The notes under the pieces are model-generated. The model was given only the letters and a program-made list of their open reading frames with translations, had not been told where the DNA came from and did no database searches. 64,000 nucleotides of DNA, taken from assembly GCA_913776245.1 (NCBI GenBank), contig CAJYLO010000025.1, positions 173,530-237,529 of the forward strand, given 5' to 3'. The translations under genes were made by a program, and so were the position numbers. Positions 43,037-51,884 of this stretch are shown here, in pieces. The DNA comes from an uncultured Chryseobacterium sp. (GTDB taxonomy: Bacteria > Bacteroidota > Bacteroidia > Flavobacteriales > Weeksellaceae). Each line of letters begins with the position of its first letter. Position 1 is the stretch's first letter.

Positions 43037-46000
43037 GTGCCGAAGTTAAGTAATTTTTTTCTAATCATCTTTATTTTTTTTGCATCAATTAATATTAATG
43101 CACAGATATTCAGTTGGAAAAACCCTAATATTCCGCAAGATTCCATAAAAAAAGACAGCGTCATTATTTCCAGAATCAATAAAGACTTTTTCACCAAAGA
43201 CACACTTGATTTTATAAAAAAGCAAAACCGTGTTGTTTATGATGAAGAAGTTCTTGTAAAAAATGACAAAAAAAGAATCCTGGGTGAGCTCAACTCGAAA
43301 GGTTCCATTATCCGTGGGATTACGTTTGGAAATAACCAAGGATCATCGGTCCAGAGTTCTATGGATATGCAGATTTCCGGAAAGCTGAGTCCTGACGTTT
43401 CTATATTGGCTTCTATTTCGGATCATAACCTTCCGGTTCAGGCAGATGGCTACACACAGACTTTGCAGGAATTTGATAAAATATATCTTCAGCTCAATAT
43501 CAAAAACCACAGCATCATCCGGGCCGGCCATCTGGATCTAAATGATGAAACCACCTACTTCGGACGTTATCAAAGAAGAAGTATGGGTTTGCAATTCCTG
43601 ACAAATTGGGAAAAGAACGGCAACAAGACTTTTGTAGATGTTTCCGGCGGTGTTGCGAGAAGTGAATTTTTCCGCATGCGTTTCCAAGGCATCGAGGGAA
43701 ACCAGGGCCCGTACAGACTGACCGGAAAGAATGGCGAGCTGTTTATCACCATCATTTCCGGATCAGAGCAGGTTTATATTGACGGAATCCTTATGAAGCG
43801 TGGTGAAAATCAGGACTATACTATTAATTATAATACAGGAGAGATCACATTCACTAGCTTCCGTCCTATTTATAAGCAGAACTTTATTAACGTATCCTAC
43901 AATTATACTAACCGGAATTATACCAGATTTCTGATTACCGGTAGCATCAGGCATCAGCGTGAAAAGCTAAAGGCGGGATTCAGCTGGTTTATGGAAAATG
44001 ATAATAAAAATGCACCATTATCTCTCAATCTGAGTGATGAAGACAAGCAGACACTCGTAAATGCCGGCAATAATCCGGATGCTATGTTTGCATCTTCCGG
44101 AGTAGAAACCGAATACGACGTCAATAAAATTCTTTACAAGCGTGTTTTTACAGGCGAAACATTTCATTATGAATTTTCAACAGATCAGACTCAGAAGCTT
44201 TATCAAGTCGCATTTACGTACTTTGGAAGCGGAAAAGGTGACTATCAGTTACAGCAATCTACCAATAACGGCCGTGTTTTCCAGTATGTCGGGACTGGTT
44301 TGGGTGATTACCTTGCTGTCAGGAAGCTGCCAGCTCCTGAAAAATCGCAGGTTTATTCCGCCAATGTGGAATATGCTCTGAATGAAGGCATCATTGGCAC
44401 CGACGTTTCTATCAGCAACTACGACATCAACACATTTTCCTCGCGTGACAATCAACAGAATATTGGTTACGCTGCCAGAATCTATGCTAACAAAACGTTC
44501 AGAAAAAATAACTGGACAGGAACACCAATGGTTGAATATCAGGTGATCCAGAAGAATTTTCATATTCTGGACAGGATTAATAACGTCGATTTCTGGAGAG
44601 ATTTTAACCTGACGAATGAATTTAACCAGATCACACAGAACAGGTTCATCTTTTCATTTCTCAATGATTTTAATAAAACGTCCTTCATTAATTATAAGAT
44701 TAATTATCTTGAAGAAAAAAACAGCTACAAAGGTATAAAAAACGATGTGGATGCCACCTGGAAAACCGGAAAGTTCACAAACCTGGGAACCATCTCCTAT
44801 CTTGACACCAAATCAACCGATCTCAATACAACGTTTATCCGGGGTGCTGTCTCTACTGAATTAGCCGGCAAAAAAGGAAGCTGGATGCTGGGTGGATCTA
44901 TGGAACACAACGAAAAAAAATACAATTCGACTGAGCTACTGGATGTAACAAGTTTCAGATGGCGAGAGATTTTTATCCAGAAAAAAATTGCAGATTCTGC
45001 CAGAACCAAATTAATAAGTCGGCTATATTTCCGCAGCAATGATTCTGTTTTAGATAATCGGCTAAAGAAAATGAACAATATTCTGGGAATCCAGGCAGAA
45101 AGTCAGATCATCAAAACCGAGAAAACACAGTTATCCACTTTGGTGCATTACAGAAAATTCTTTTATGAAAATCAGACTCTTGCAAATGAGCAGAATCAGG
45201 ATTTCGTGGTAGGAAACATCCTTTATAACCAACAATTATTCAAAAACGGAATGCGTCTTCAGCTTTTCTATGAACTTGGGAACGGACAGGAAGCGCAGCG
45301 GGAGTTCCAGTACATCAAAGTAACCGACGGACAGGGCGTTTACAAATGGACAGATTATAACAATGACGGTGTTCAGCAATTAGATGAGTTTGAAGTGGCA
45401 GAATATGCGGACCTTGCACAATACATCCGAGTGTATACCAACAGCGTTAATTATCTTGCCTCCAACAAGAATAAACTTCAGCTGGCTTTATTCGTTAATC
45501 CATCCGTTATTATCAGTTCAGAAAATGCTTTCCTGAAACGTTGGAATTTCAACATATCCTTACTCTCTCAAAACTCATATCTCAAAGGAAGTGAAGTACT
45601 GGTCTGGAATCCATTTAAAAGGCAAAACGATCAGTTGCTTAGGACACAGAATATTTTGGCTTCTGCGCTTTTCAATTCCAGTGACAAATCTGGCTGGAAC
45701 GGAAGCTACCGGTATACTGATAATGATAATCTGGTAAATGCCAATTTCAGCAACGAGGCACATTCTCAGAAATCCCATTTCATGAATATCGGTTACTCCT
45801 TCACAAAGGCTTTCCGGGCAGACTGGGAAAATACGCTTCAGAATGTTAATAACAGTTCGCAGATTTACGCCTCAAGGAATTACCTTCTTCAGAACTGGGA
45901 AACCAAACCGAAAGCAACTTACAAATTAACAGAAACCCTGCAAACCGAATTGTTCGGCGCATTGCGTCAGAAAAGGAGAACCGATGGATCCGAGCTTTTA

Positions 46001-46279
46001 AAAACCTATGAGATATCGGGAACATTGCAATGGGAAAAACAAAAAACATCCGTTAGAGCCAACTTTTCTTTTATTAATAATGATTTTACGGGAAATAACT
46101 TCAGCATTGTTGGAAATCAGATGCTGGAAGGTCTGAAACCCGGTAAAAATCAGGTATGGACACTCTACATCCAGCAGGCGATTAATTCATTCATTCAATT
46201 GAACATCAATTATGAAGGCCGTAATTCCGGCGACAGAACCATCCATATCGGAAGTATGCAGGTGAGAGCAAGCTTTTAA
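43037..46279 (+). CDS. Large SprA-like outer-membrane beta-barrel protein
   Basis: A 1080-residue exported protein starting at GTG, preceded by the purine-rich AAGGAAAAGG seven bases upstream; no in-frame ATG exists before residue 109. Signal peptide to about residue 22 (ININAQ). Residues about 75-310 hold SSMDMQISGKLSPDVSILA, DHNLPVQADGYTQTLQEFD, GNQGPYRLTGKNGE and YIDGILMKRGENQDYTINY, which recall the repeated modules of SprA, the T9SS outer-membrane translocon. The remainder is a long series of aromatic-rich amphipathic strands consistent with a large barrel, ending VRASF. It is much shorter than SprA (about 2400), so it is a related family of unknown role. Confidence 0.7.
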   Translation: MPKLSNFFLIIFIFFASININAQIFSWKNPNIPQDSIKKDSVIISRINKDFFTKDTLDFIKKQNRVVYDEEVLVKNDKKRILGELNSKGSIIRGITFGNNQGSSVQSSMDMQISGKLSPDVSILASISDHNLPVQADGYTQTLQEFDKIYLQLNIKNHSIIRAGHLDLNDETTYFGRYQRRSMGLQFLTNWEKNGNKTFVDVSGGVARSEFFRMRFQGIEGNQGPYRLTGKNGELFITIISGSEQVYIDGILMKRGENQDYTINYNTGEITFTSFRPIYKQNFINVSYNYTNRNYTRFLITGSIRHQREKLKAGFSWFMENDNKNAPLSLNLSDEDKQTLVNAGNNPDAMFASSGVETEYDVNKILYKRVFTGETFHYEFSTDQTQKLYQVAFTYFGSGKGDYQLQQSTNNGRVFQYVGTGLGDYLAVRKLPAPEKSQVYSANVEYALNEGIIGTDVSISNYDINTFSSRDNQQNIGYAARIYANKTFRKNNWTGTPMVEYQVIQKNFHILDRINNVDFWRDFNLTNEFNQITQNRFIFSFLNDFNKTSFINYKINYLEEKNSYKGIKNDVDATWKTGKFTNLGTISYLDTKSTDLNTTFIRGAVSTELAGKKGSWMLGGSMEHNEKKYNSTELLDVTSFRWREIFIQKKIADSARTKLISRLYFRSNDSVLDNRLKKMNNILGIQAESQIIKTEKTQLSTLVHYRKFFYENQTLANEQNQDFVVGNILYNQQLFKNGMRLQLFYELGNGQEAQREFQYIKVTDGQGVYKWTDYNNDGVQQLDEFEVAEYADLAQYIRVYTNSVNYLASNKNKLQLALFVNPSVIISSENAFLKRWNFNISLLSQNSYLKGSEVLVWNPFKRQNDQLLRTQNILASALFNSSDKSGWNGSYRYTDNDNLVNANFSNEAHSQKSHFMNIGYSFTKAFRADWENTLQNVNNSSQIYASRNYLLQNWETKPKATYKLTETLQTELFGALRQKRRTDGSELLKTYEISGTLQWEKQKTSVRANFSFINNDFTGNNFSIVGNQMLEGLKPGKNQVWTLYIQQAINSFIQLNINYEGRNSGDRTIHIGSMQVRASF

Positions 46280-46364
46280 GTTTGAGAGTTTGAGAATTGC
46301 AGAGTTATTTTATCATCTCTAAAAATGCTCCCACTCTAATACTCTAATACTCTAATACTCTAAA
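46280..46364. repeat. Octanucleotide repeats at a convergent junction
   Basis: After the barrel gene stop come two GTTTGAGA units and a decayed third (46280-46303); facing them, four ACTCTAAT units (46333-46364, the last ending AAA) run to the sulfurtransferase stop. On the minus strand the latter read ATTAGAGT, so the two arrays are rough mirror images. No stable GC-rich hairpin with a T tail is seen. Confidence 0.85.
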
Positions 46365-46367
46365 ACC

Positions 46368-47198
46368 CTACAACTCATTCCTGCTCCACTCACTCCAGCT
46401 TCCGACATACAGATTCGGGATATCAAAACCGGCATAATCCAGAGCCAGAAGTGAGTGACAAGCTGTCACGCCACTACCGCAATGAAACGCGATTTTATGT
46501 TTATCATACTTTTCAAATAAATCTGAATAAAGATTCTTAAGCACATCAGGAGATTTAAACAAGCCGTTTTCATCCAGATTATCTGCAAAAGGAAAATTCT
46601 TAGCATTCGGAATATGACCCGCAACCAAATCGATGGGTTCGGTAATGCCATTATAGCGTTGCGGTTCACGAACATCTACAATTACCGAATCGGCATCCTG
46701 AATCGCTTTTCTGACATCATCAATTTGGATTTGTGGCAATTGCCAATCTGTATATTCAGAATTATATTTAGTTTCGGGATAGGAATCATCACCTGAACTT
46801 AAAGGGTAATTATGATTTTCAGCAAACTGCAAACCACCATTCAGAAGCTGAACATTATGATGCCCAACAGCCCTCAGCATCCACCAAAATCTTGCAGCCG
46901 CGTTGGCACCATTTTTATCATCATAAATAATGACTTGAGAATCCTTACTAATTCCCAATCTGCCTAAAGTCTTGATAAAATCTTCAAGCTTAGGCAAAGG
47001 ATGTCTTCCTCCATTTTTTGGATCATCAATATTCGCCAGATCAGAATTCAGATCTACGAAGACTGCTTTTTGAAGATGTTTTTTCCGGTATTCCTCTTTG
47101 GCATCCGGACCAGTTCTTACATCAAAAATTTGGACATCAGGATTAGCGGAAATATCAGCAAGCTTGCTAACTTCTATAATTGGTGACTGTTTTTTCAT
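46368..47198 (-). CDS. Sulfurtransferase with two rhodanese domains
   Basis: A 276-residue cytosolic enzyme of the thiosulfate/3-mercaptopyruvate sulfurtransferase group. The N-terminal rhodanese domain (about 5-135) is inactive and structural; the C-terminal one (about 155-276) has the loop CGSGVTAC with nucleophilic Cys240. The CGSGVTA form is that of 3-mercaptopyruvate sulfurtransferases, while thiosulfate sulfurtransferases usually have CRKGVT, so mercaptopyruvate is the more likely donor. No signal peptide. A single-gene unit, convergent with the barrel gene and divergent from the threonine dehydrogenase gene. Confidence 0.92.
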   Translation of the reverse strand: MKKQSPIIEVSKLADISANPDVQIFDVRTGPDAKEEYRKKHLQKAVFVDLNSDLANIDDPKNGGRHPLPKLEDFIKTLGRLGISKDSQVIIYDDKNGANAAARFWWMLRAVGHHNVQLLNGGLQFAENHNYPLSSGDDSYPETKYNSEYTDWQLPQIQIDDVRKAIQDADSVIVDVREPQRYNGITEPIDLVAGHIPNAKNFPFADNLDENGLFKSPDVLKNLYSDLFEKYDKHKIAFHCGSGVTACHSLLALDYAGFDIPNLYVGSWSEWSRNEL

Positions 47199-47304
47199 AT
47201 CACAACATTGATTTGTTTAATTCGTAAAATGCTATTGAGTCTTCGCTACTGAAAACGCCGGTTTTCATTTTATGAATTTATTAAAAAATTTATTGGAATT
47301 CTTT

Positions 47305-47336
47305 TTGATTCTCAATCCCAAATTTAATTAGATTTG
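47305..47336 (+). promoter_or_regulatory. Promoter of the threonine dehydrogenase gene
   Basis: TTG at 47305-47307, 21 bp, then TAGATTTG at 47329-47336 fit the Bacteroidota -33/-7 pattern; the ATG is 20 nt beyond. Confidence 0.5.
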
Positions 47337-47355
47337 CGAATCAAGAAAAATAAAA

Positions 47356-48321
47356 ATGGAGACTTATACAGAAAAGATTTTAATCACAGGCGCGCTCGGT
47401 CAAATCGGAACGGAACTAACCGCCAAATTATCAGAAATTTACGGCAAAGAAAATGTTATCGCATCAGGACTTGACAAATGGAAAGATGGCATTACCGAAG
47501 CTGGTTATTATGAAAGATTGGATGTCACTAATTTCCAAGCGGTTACAGACGTTATCAAAGCGCATAACATTACGACAGTTTATCACCTGGCGTCTTTACT
47601 TTCCGGAACCTCTGAAAAACAACCGTTATTTGCTTGGAAACTGAACCTCGATCCGTTGATTCATCTTTGCGAACTGGCAAAAGAAGGCATCATTAAAAAA
47701 ATATTCTGGCCGAGCTCCATTGCTGTTTTCGGGAAAGGTATTCCTAAAGAAAATGTAGGTCAGGAAGTGGTGCTAAATCCGACAACCGTTTACGGCATCT
47801 CAAAAATGGCGGGCGAAAAATGGTGTGAATATTACTTTGAAAAATATGGTGTGGACATCAGAAGCATCCGTTATCCCGGGCTGATTTCCTGGAAAGCACC
47901 TGCGGGCGGCGGAACTACAGACTACGCCGTTGAGATATTTTATGAGGCTGTGGAAAACGGAAAATATACAAGCTTTATTAAAGAAGATACGGCGATGCCG
48001 ATGTTGTATATGGACGATGCTATTGATGCTACGATTAAGCTCATGACAGCTCCCAAAGAAGATGTAAAAATCCGTTACTCATATAACCTGGGTGGGATGA
48101 GTTTCACACCTAAAGAACTAGCAGCTGAGATTCAGAAAACGATTCCTGATTTTGAGATAAAATATGAGCCGGATTTTCGCCAGGCCATTGCAGATTCCTG
48201 GCCGGCAAGTATTGATGATTCTGCTGCAAAACAAGATTGGGGATTAGATTATAAGTTTGATATATCAACAATGTCAATAGATATGATAAATAATTTAAAG
48301 ATAAAATTAGGCAAGGTTTAA
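47356..48321 (+). CDS. L-threonine 3-dehydrogenase, SDR type
   Basis: A 321-residue extended short-chain dehydrogenase. The NAD-binding motif is TGALGQIG (11-18), and the catalytic Tyr146 and Lys150 lie in VYGISK. The segments IRYPGLISWKAPAGGGTTDYAVEIF and SWPASIDDSAAKQDWG match, from memory, the SDR-type threonine dehydrogenase described in Flavobacterium and Cupriavidus, distinct from the zinc MDR enzyme of E. coli. It would oxidise threonine to 2-amino-3-oxobutyrate. The usual partner, 2-amino-3-oxobutyrate CoA ligase, is not next to it; the oxoamine synthase at 19453 is 28 kb away and seems to be of another type. Confidence 0.88.
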   Translation: METYTEKILITGALGQIGTELTAKLSEIYGKENVIASGLDKWKDGITEAGYYERLDVTNFQAVTDVIKAHNITTVYHLASLLSGTSEKQPLFAWKLNLDPLIHLCELAKEGIIKKIFWPSSIAVFGKGIPKENVGQEVVLNPTTVYGISKMAGEKWCEYYFEKYGVDIRSIRYPGLISWKAPAGGGTTDYAVEIFYEAVENGKYTSFIKEDTAMPMLYMDDAIDATIKLMTAPKEDVKIRYSYNLGGMSFTPKELAAEIQKTIPDFEIKYEPDFRQAIADSWPASIDDSAAKQDWGLDYKFDISTMSIDMINNLKIKLGKV

Positions 48322-48404
48322 TATCTTAACAATAAATTTAAGTAAAAAATTATTTAACATCTGATTTTTAATTAATTATAAACATTATATAAAATAAAGT
48401 TTAA

Positions 48405-49157
48405 GTGGTTTTACTGACTTTCAATATATCTATTTCTGAAAATAAACTTTTATCAAATAAAAATTTTACTGAAAATTCATTGATAAAAGCTATCGAAGAA
48501 AAAACGGAAATAATCCTGTTATTACTGGAACTTCATGAATTTCAGGCCACTTTCTTTATTGAAGTTTCCATCGCGGAAAGGCTTCAGAAGTTAATAAAAA
48601 ACATATCATCTAACGGTCACGAAATTGCATTTTATAACATCAGTTCTACTACAGATTTTATAGAAAAAACCAAACAAAATATTGAGCAGATTCTTGAAAA
48701 ACCGATCCGTGGATTGAGACAAAAACACCATCAATTTTCTTATCCGGAAATACAAAAAATGGAGTTCAGATATGTTTCAGAAATTGAAGAATCCAGCATT
48801 AATTTTCTTTGGCGAAAGCTGACATCAAGAGCCGGCATCCATATCGAAAATGACTTGAATGTTATCCCGGAGAGTCAGTCTCCTTATTCTCAGCTTCCGT
48901 TTAATGATTATGTTTTGCAGGTTACCCCGATGAAGTACTATGAAAGCATGCTTCTGGAGAGTTTAAAAAATAATGATTATGTAATGATTTATGCCAATGC
49001 GTGGCAACTCTTCAGCTCTTCCGAATCACCATTTAAACTGCCATTCTACAAAAAAATCAATAACGGGAGAAAATTTGAAGACCGCCTTGAGCAGCTTTTT
49101 CAATTCATTGACGAGAATGAAATAGCCGTCTCCAGAATGAAGGATTATTTGTTTTGA
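48405..49157 (+). CDS. Polysaccharide deacetylase-like protein, catalytic residues lost
   Basis: A 250-residue protein that follows the NodB outline at its N-terminus: a first strand (VLLTFNISISE), ATFFIEVSIAERLQKLI in the place of ATFFVxG, and NGHEIAFYNIS in place of GHEIASHxxxH. The aspartate after the first strand and the His-His metal ligands are absent, so deacetylase activity is unlikely. Similar degenerate copies occur across flavobacteria, which suggests a retained non-catalytic role. The start is GTG 48405; an ATG-led alternative would remove the first strand. It follows threonine dehydrogenase by 83 nt. Confidence 0.65.
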   Translation: MVLLTFNISISENKLLSNKNFTENSLIKAIEEKTEIILLLLELHEFQATFFIEVSIAERLQKLIKNISSNGHEIAFYNISSTTDFIEKTKQNIEQILEKPIRGLRQKHHQFSYPEIQKMEFRYVSEIEESSINFLWRKLTSRAGIHIENDLNVIPESQSPYSQLPFNDYVLQVTPMKYYESMLLESLKNNDYVMIYANAWQLFSSSESPFKLPFYKKINNGRKFEDRLEQLFQFIDENEIAVSRMKDYLF

Positions 49158-49239
49158 TATCAGAATTTTCAAATTAAATATCCGGCAGATAAATAGATTT
49201 ATTTTTCAATAATTAATAATCATTTTAAAATAATCTAAG

Positions 49240-49277
49240 TGTACAGAAAATGTATGGCGACTGTACGGAAACTGTAT
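49240..49277. repeat. Direct repeat of TGTACrGAAAmTGTAT
   Basis: Two 16-base units (49240-49255 and 49262-49277) differ at two positions and are offset by 22 bp, about two turns of DNA, just before the bidirectional terminator between convergent genes. Confidence 0.75.
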
Positions 49278-49280
49278 AAG

Positions 49281-49318
49281 AAAGCCTGTTATCATTTACA
49301 CGATAAACAGGCTTTATT
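49281..49318. terminator. Bidirectional terminator
   Basis: AAAGCCTGTTATC and GATAAACAGGCTTT (one bulged A) form a long stem between the deacetylase-like gene and the convergent metallophosphoesterase gene, with T-rich sequence on the right. Confidence 0.8.
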
Positions 49319-49340
49319 TTTATTTACAAGACAATTGTTA

Positions 49341-50546
49341 TTAACTCAGCTCAAAAACGGTAATTTCCGGTAACACTCCTACTCTACCGGGATATCCGAT
49401 CACGCCAAAACCACGATTGACGTAAAGATATTTACCCTCGCTTTCATAGAGATCTGCCCATTTCGGGTATTTATACTTCACAGGTGACCATTTGAAATTT
49501 TTCAGGTCGATGCCGAATTGCATCCCGTGCGTGTGCCCGGAAAGTGTTAGCTGTACATTTTTCGGATGATTTTTGACAACAGCGTCAAAATGAGAAGGAT
49601 CGTGCGACATCAGTATTTTACAAGCTTCAGCGGGAACTCCTGCAGACGCCTTATCCAGATCTCCGAATTGTGGAAACGGTGGAATTCCCCAGTTTTCAAC
49701 ACCTAAGACATATAATTTTTCACCATTTCTCTCAATGATGCGATGTTCATTCCGAAGCATCTCAAATCCGGCTTTCCTTTCATTTTCAATGAGTTTCGGA
49801 ATGTTATTTTTTCTCTCATCAATGGTTTTCCAGACGCCATATTCACCGTAATCGTGGTTGCCAAGAACAGCGAACTTTCCATCTTTTCCTCTGATTTGAG
49901 AAAACAGATCAATAAACGGAACAAATTCATCAGCATAATTATTCACCATATCACCTGTAAACAACACCAAATCCGCATTCTGTTCATTAATCAAATCGAT
50001 AGCGTGCTGCAAATTTTTAGGATTCTGAAAACTCCCGCTATGAACATCTGAAATCTGAACAATCTTATAGCCTTTGAAACTTTCGGGAAGATTCTTGAGC
50101 TTCAGTTTTACGATTCTTGCCCTGTGCCTGTATTTCCCGAAAATAATTCCATCAAGCACAAAACCCGCTAAAATTGCTCCGGAACCTAGCCCAACCAGAC
50201 TGATAAATCGACGTCTTGAGGGATAATTATGATGTTCTGTCGCCACATAATTATAACCAAAATTAAGAAGTCTGATCATATCTTCTATCAAAAGAAAGAC
50301 AGCAACCAGCAATTTTGGCAAGACAAATATCAGAATGACGGAAAATACCACCTGGAAATTGAGATACTTATGCGAACCCCTGTCAAAGGTGAAAACAGAA
50401 TAAAACAAAAACCCGTAAACTAAAAGCGTCGGAATCCAATAAATCAGCTTTCCGTTCTGGCTGGTATAAACGGTTTTGAAAGCCTGATAAACATAGATTT
50501 CCAGAATTAAAAATACGGCGAGTAGAAATATAATAGTCTTTTGCAT
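49341..50546 (-). CDS. Membrane-anchored metallophosphoesterase
   Basis: A 401-residue protein with an N-terminal membrane domain of about three to four helices (to about 135) and a calcineurin-like phosphoesterase domain carrying all metal motifs: QISDVHSGSF, LFTGDMVNNY, LGNHDYGEYG, MSHDPSHFD and LSGHTHGMQFG. This layout matches the YkuE/YpbG group, some of which hydrolyse UDP-diacylglucosamine or phospholipid-like head groups; the actual substrate is unknown. It is preceded by the KAS III gene but separated from it by a terminator. Confidence 0.9.
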   Translation of the reverse strand: MQKTIIFLLAVFLILEIYVYQAFKTVYTSQNGKLIYWIPTLLVYGFLFYSVFTFDRGSHKYLNFQVVFSVILIFVLPKLLVAVFLLIEDMIRLLNFGYNYVATEHHNYPSRRRFISLVGLGSGAILAGFVLDGIIFGKYRHRARIVKLKLKNLPESFKGYKIVQISDVHSGSFQNPKNLQHAIDLINEQNADLVLFTGDMVNNYADEFVPFIDLFSQIRGKDGKFAVLGNHDYGEYGVWKTIDERKNNIPKLIENERKAGFEMLRNEHRIIERNGEKLYVLGVENWGIPPFPQFGDLDKASAGVPAEACKILMSHDPSHFDAVVKNHPKNVQLTLSGHTHGMQFGIDLKNFKWSPVKYKYPKWADLYESEGKYLYVNRGFGVIGYPGRVGVLPEITVFELS

Positions 50547-50553
50547 AATGTTA

Positions 50554-50592
50554 TAAAAAAAACAAAAGGAACAATTAACTTATTCCTTTTGT
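50554..50592 (-). terminator. Terminator of the KAS III gene
   Basis: ACAAAAGGAA and TTCCTTTTGT around an 11-base loop; the A run at 50554-50562 gives the T tail on the minus strand. Confidence 0.7.
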
Positions 50593-50630
50593 ATTATAAA
50601 CGTTTGAGATTTGTTTTTACTTTATGTTGA

Positions 50631-51710
50631 TTATATTTTTCCTTCCGGAAACTTATAAACCACACAATTGATATTCATCCCGGCTCCTACAGAGGTAAAC
50701 AGGATATGAGAACCCGGTGTGAAAGTCTGTCCATCCATTTTTCCTTTTCTGATGAGATCAAACAACGTAGGAACTGTAGCTACTGACGAATTTCCAAACT
50801 GCTGTATCGTCATCGGAGAGATTGCATGATCGTAATCTTTTTGTCCATACAGCTTAAACAGCCTGCCTATCATTGCATAGTCCATTTTAGCATTAGCCTG
50901 ATGAATCAGGATTTTACTGATGTCTGCAATATCCAACCCTGCTTTATCAATAGTTGCTTTAATAGCATCAGGGACATTTTTCAGTGCATATTCATAGATT
51001 TTTCTTCCGCGCATTCTGATGAATAACTGAGACTGATCGTGCTCCAGATTTAAAGAAGGGCCGTTTTCCAGATAGCATAATTCTTCGCCATTGTCACACA
51101 GTGTATTATCTGCCAGAACACCAACTTTTGAATCTTCAGTAGCCGTAACCACAACAGCACCGGCGCCATCAGCAAAAATCATTTTATTTCTGTCATAAGG
51201 ATCGGTAACTCTGCTCAGCGTTTCACCGCCGACAACCAGGACTGTTTTTGCTTTGCCTGCCTTGATCATCGTATCAGCAAGAATCAGTGATTCTACCCAG
51301 CCCGGACAACCGAAAATCATATCGTAATTGATACAATCTCTTCTTTGAATGCCAAGCTTACCTTTTAGTCTTGCGGAAAGAGACGGCATAAAATTCGGGA
51401 TCCCGTTCACATCCACCTCACCAAAATTGGTAGCAAAAATAATATAATCAATTTCTTCCTTATCAATGCCTGCATCTTCGATAGCTTCTAATGATGCTCT
51501 GTGAGCCAGATCAGAATTAAAATCTTCAGGATTCGCATACCTTCTGTTCTCTATTTCAGTAATGTCCACAAATTTCTGAATGATTTCCTCAGTCGGCTTT
51601 TCAATCAGCTGATTATTATCATCATAGAACACAGCATCAGAAAAATAAGAGCCGTCTATTACGTTTTCCGGAACATAACTGCCGGAGCCAATGATTATTG
51701 TATTAGGCAT
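50631..51710 (-). CDS. Beta-ketoacyl-ACP synthase III family protein
   Basis: A 359-residue thiolase-fold condensing enzyme with the KAS III triad Cys135 (FGCPGWVES), His270 (LIHQANAKM) and Asn307 (FGNSSVATV). It is about 35 residues longer than E. coli FabH, with extra sequence near the N-terminus (SDAVFYDDNNQLIEKPT) and around 205-230. Canonical FabH starts fatty-acid synthesis from acetyl- or branched acyl-CoA; in Bacteroidota several paralogues exist, and a lone copy like this may use other primers. No fab genes adjoin it, so the gene symbol is withheld. Confidence 0.88.
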   Translation of the reverse strand: MPNTIIIGSGSYVPENVIDGSYFSDAVFYDDNNQLIEKPTEEIIQKFVDITEIENRRYANPEDFNSDLAHRASLEAIEDAGIDKEEIDYIIFATNFGEVDVNGIPNFMPSLSARLKGKLGIQRRDCINYDMIFGCPGWVESLILADTMIKAGKAKTVLVVGGETLSRVTDPYDRNKMIFADGAGAVVVTATEDSKVGVLADNTLCDNGEELCYLENGPSLNLEHDQSQLFIRMRGRKIYEYALKNVPDAIKATIDKAGLDIADISKILIHQANAKMDYAMIGRLFKLYGQKDYDHAISPMTIQQFGNSSVATVPTLFDLIRKGKMDGQTFTPGSHILFTSVGAGMNINCVVYKFPEGKI

Positions 51711-51850
51711 TGATATTAAAAAATTTTAAATGCAAAATTACATAAAAATTAATTGTCGGGATTTTATTTTTTCCCAATTTTTTTGACAAGTCGCCAATTC
51801 ATTTTTATTACAAGCAATTCACTATTAAAAATAATTCGGTTTTTTTTAGC

Positions 51851-51880
51851 TTGAATTTAATTGCGGAATATTTATTTTTG
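51851..51880 (+). promoter_or_regulatory. Promoter of the IMPACT-family gene
   Basis: TTG (51851-51853), exactly 19 bp, then TATTTTTG (51873-51880): a full match to the Bacteroidota consensus. The ATG follows after only 4 nt, implying a leaderless or nearly leaderless transcript. Confidence 0.6.
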
Positions 51881-51884
51881 ACGA

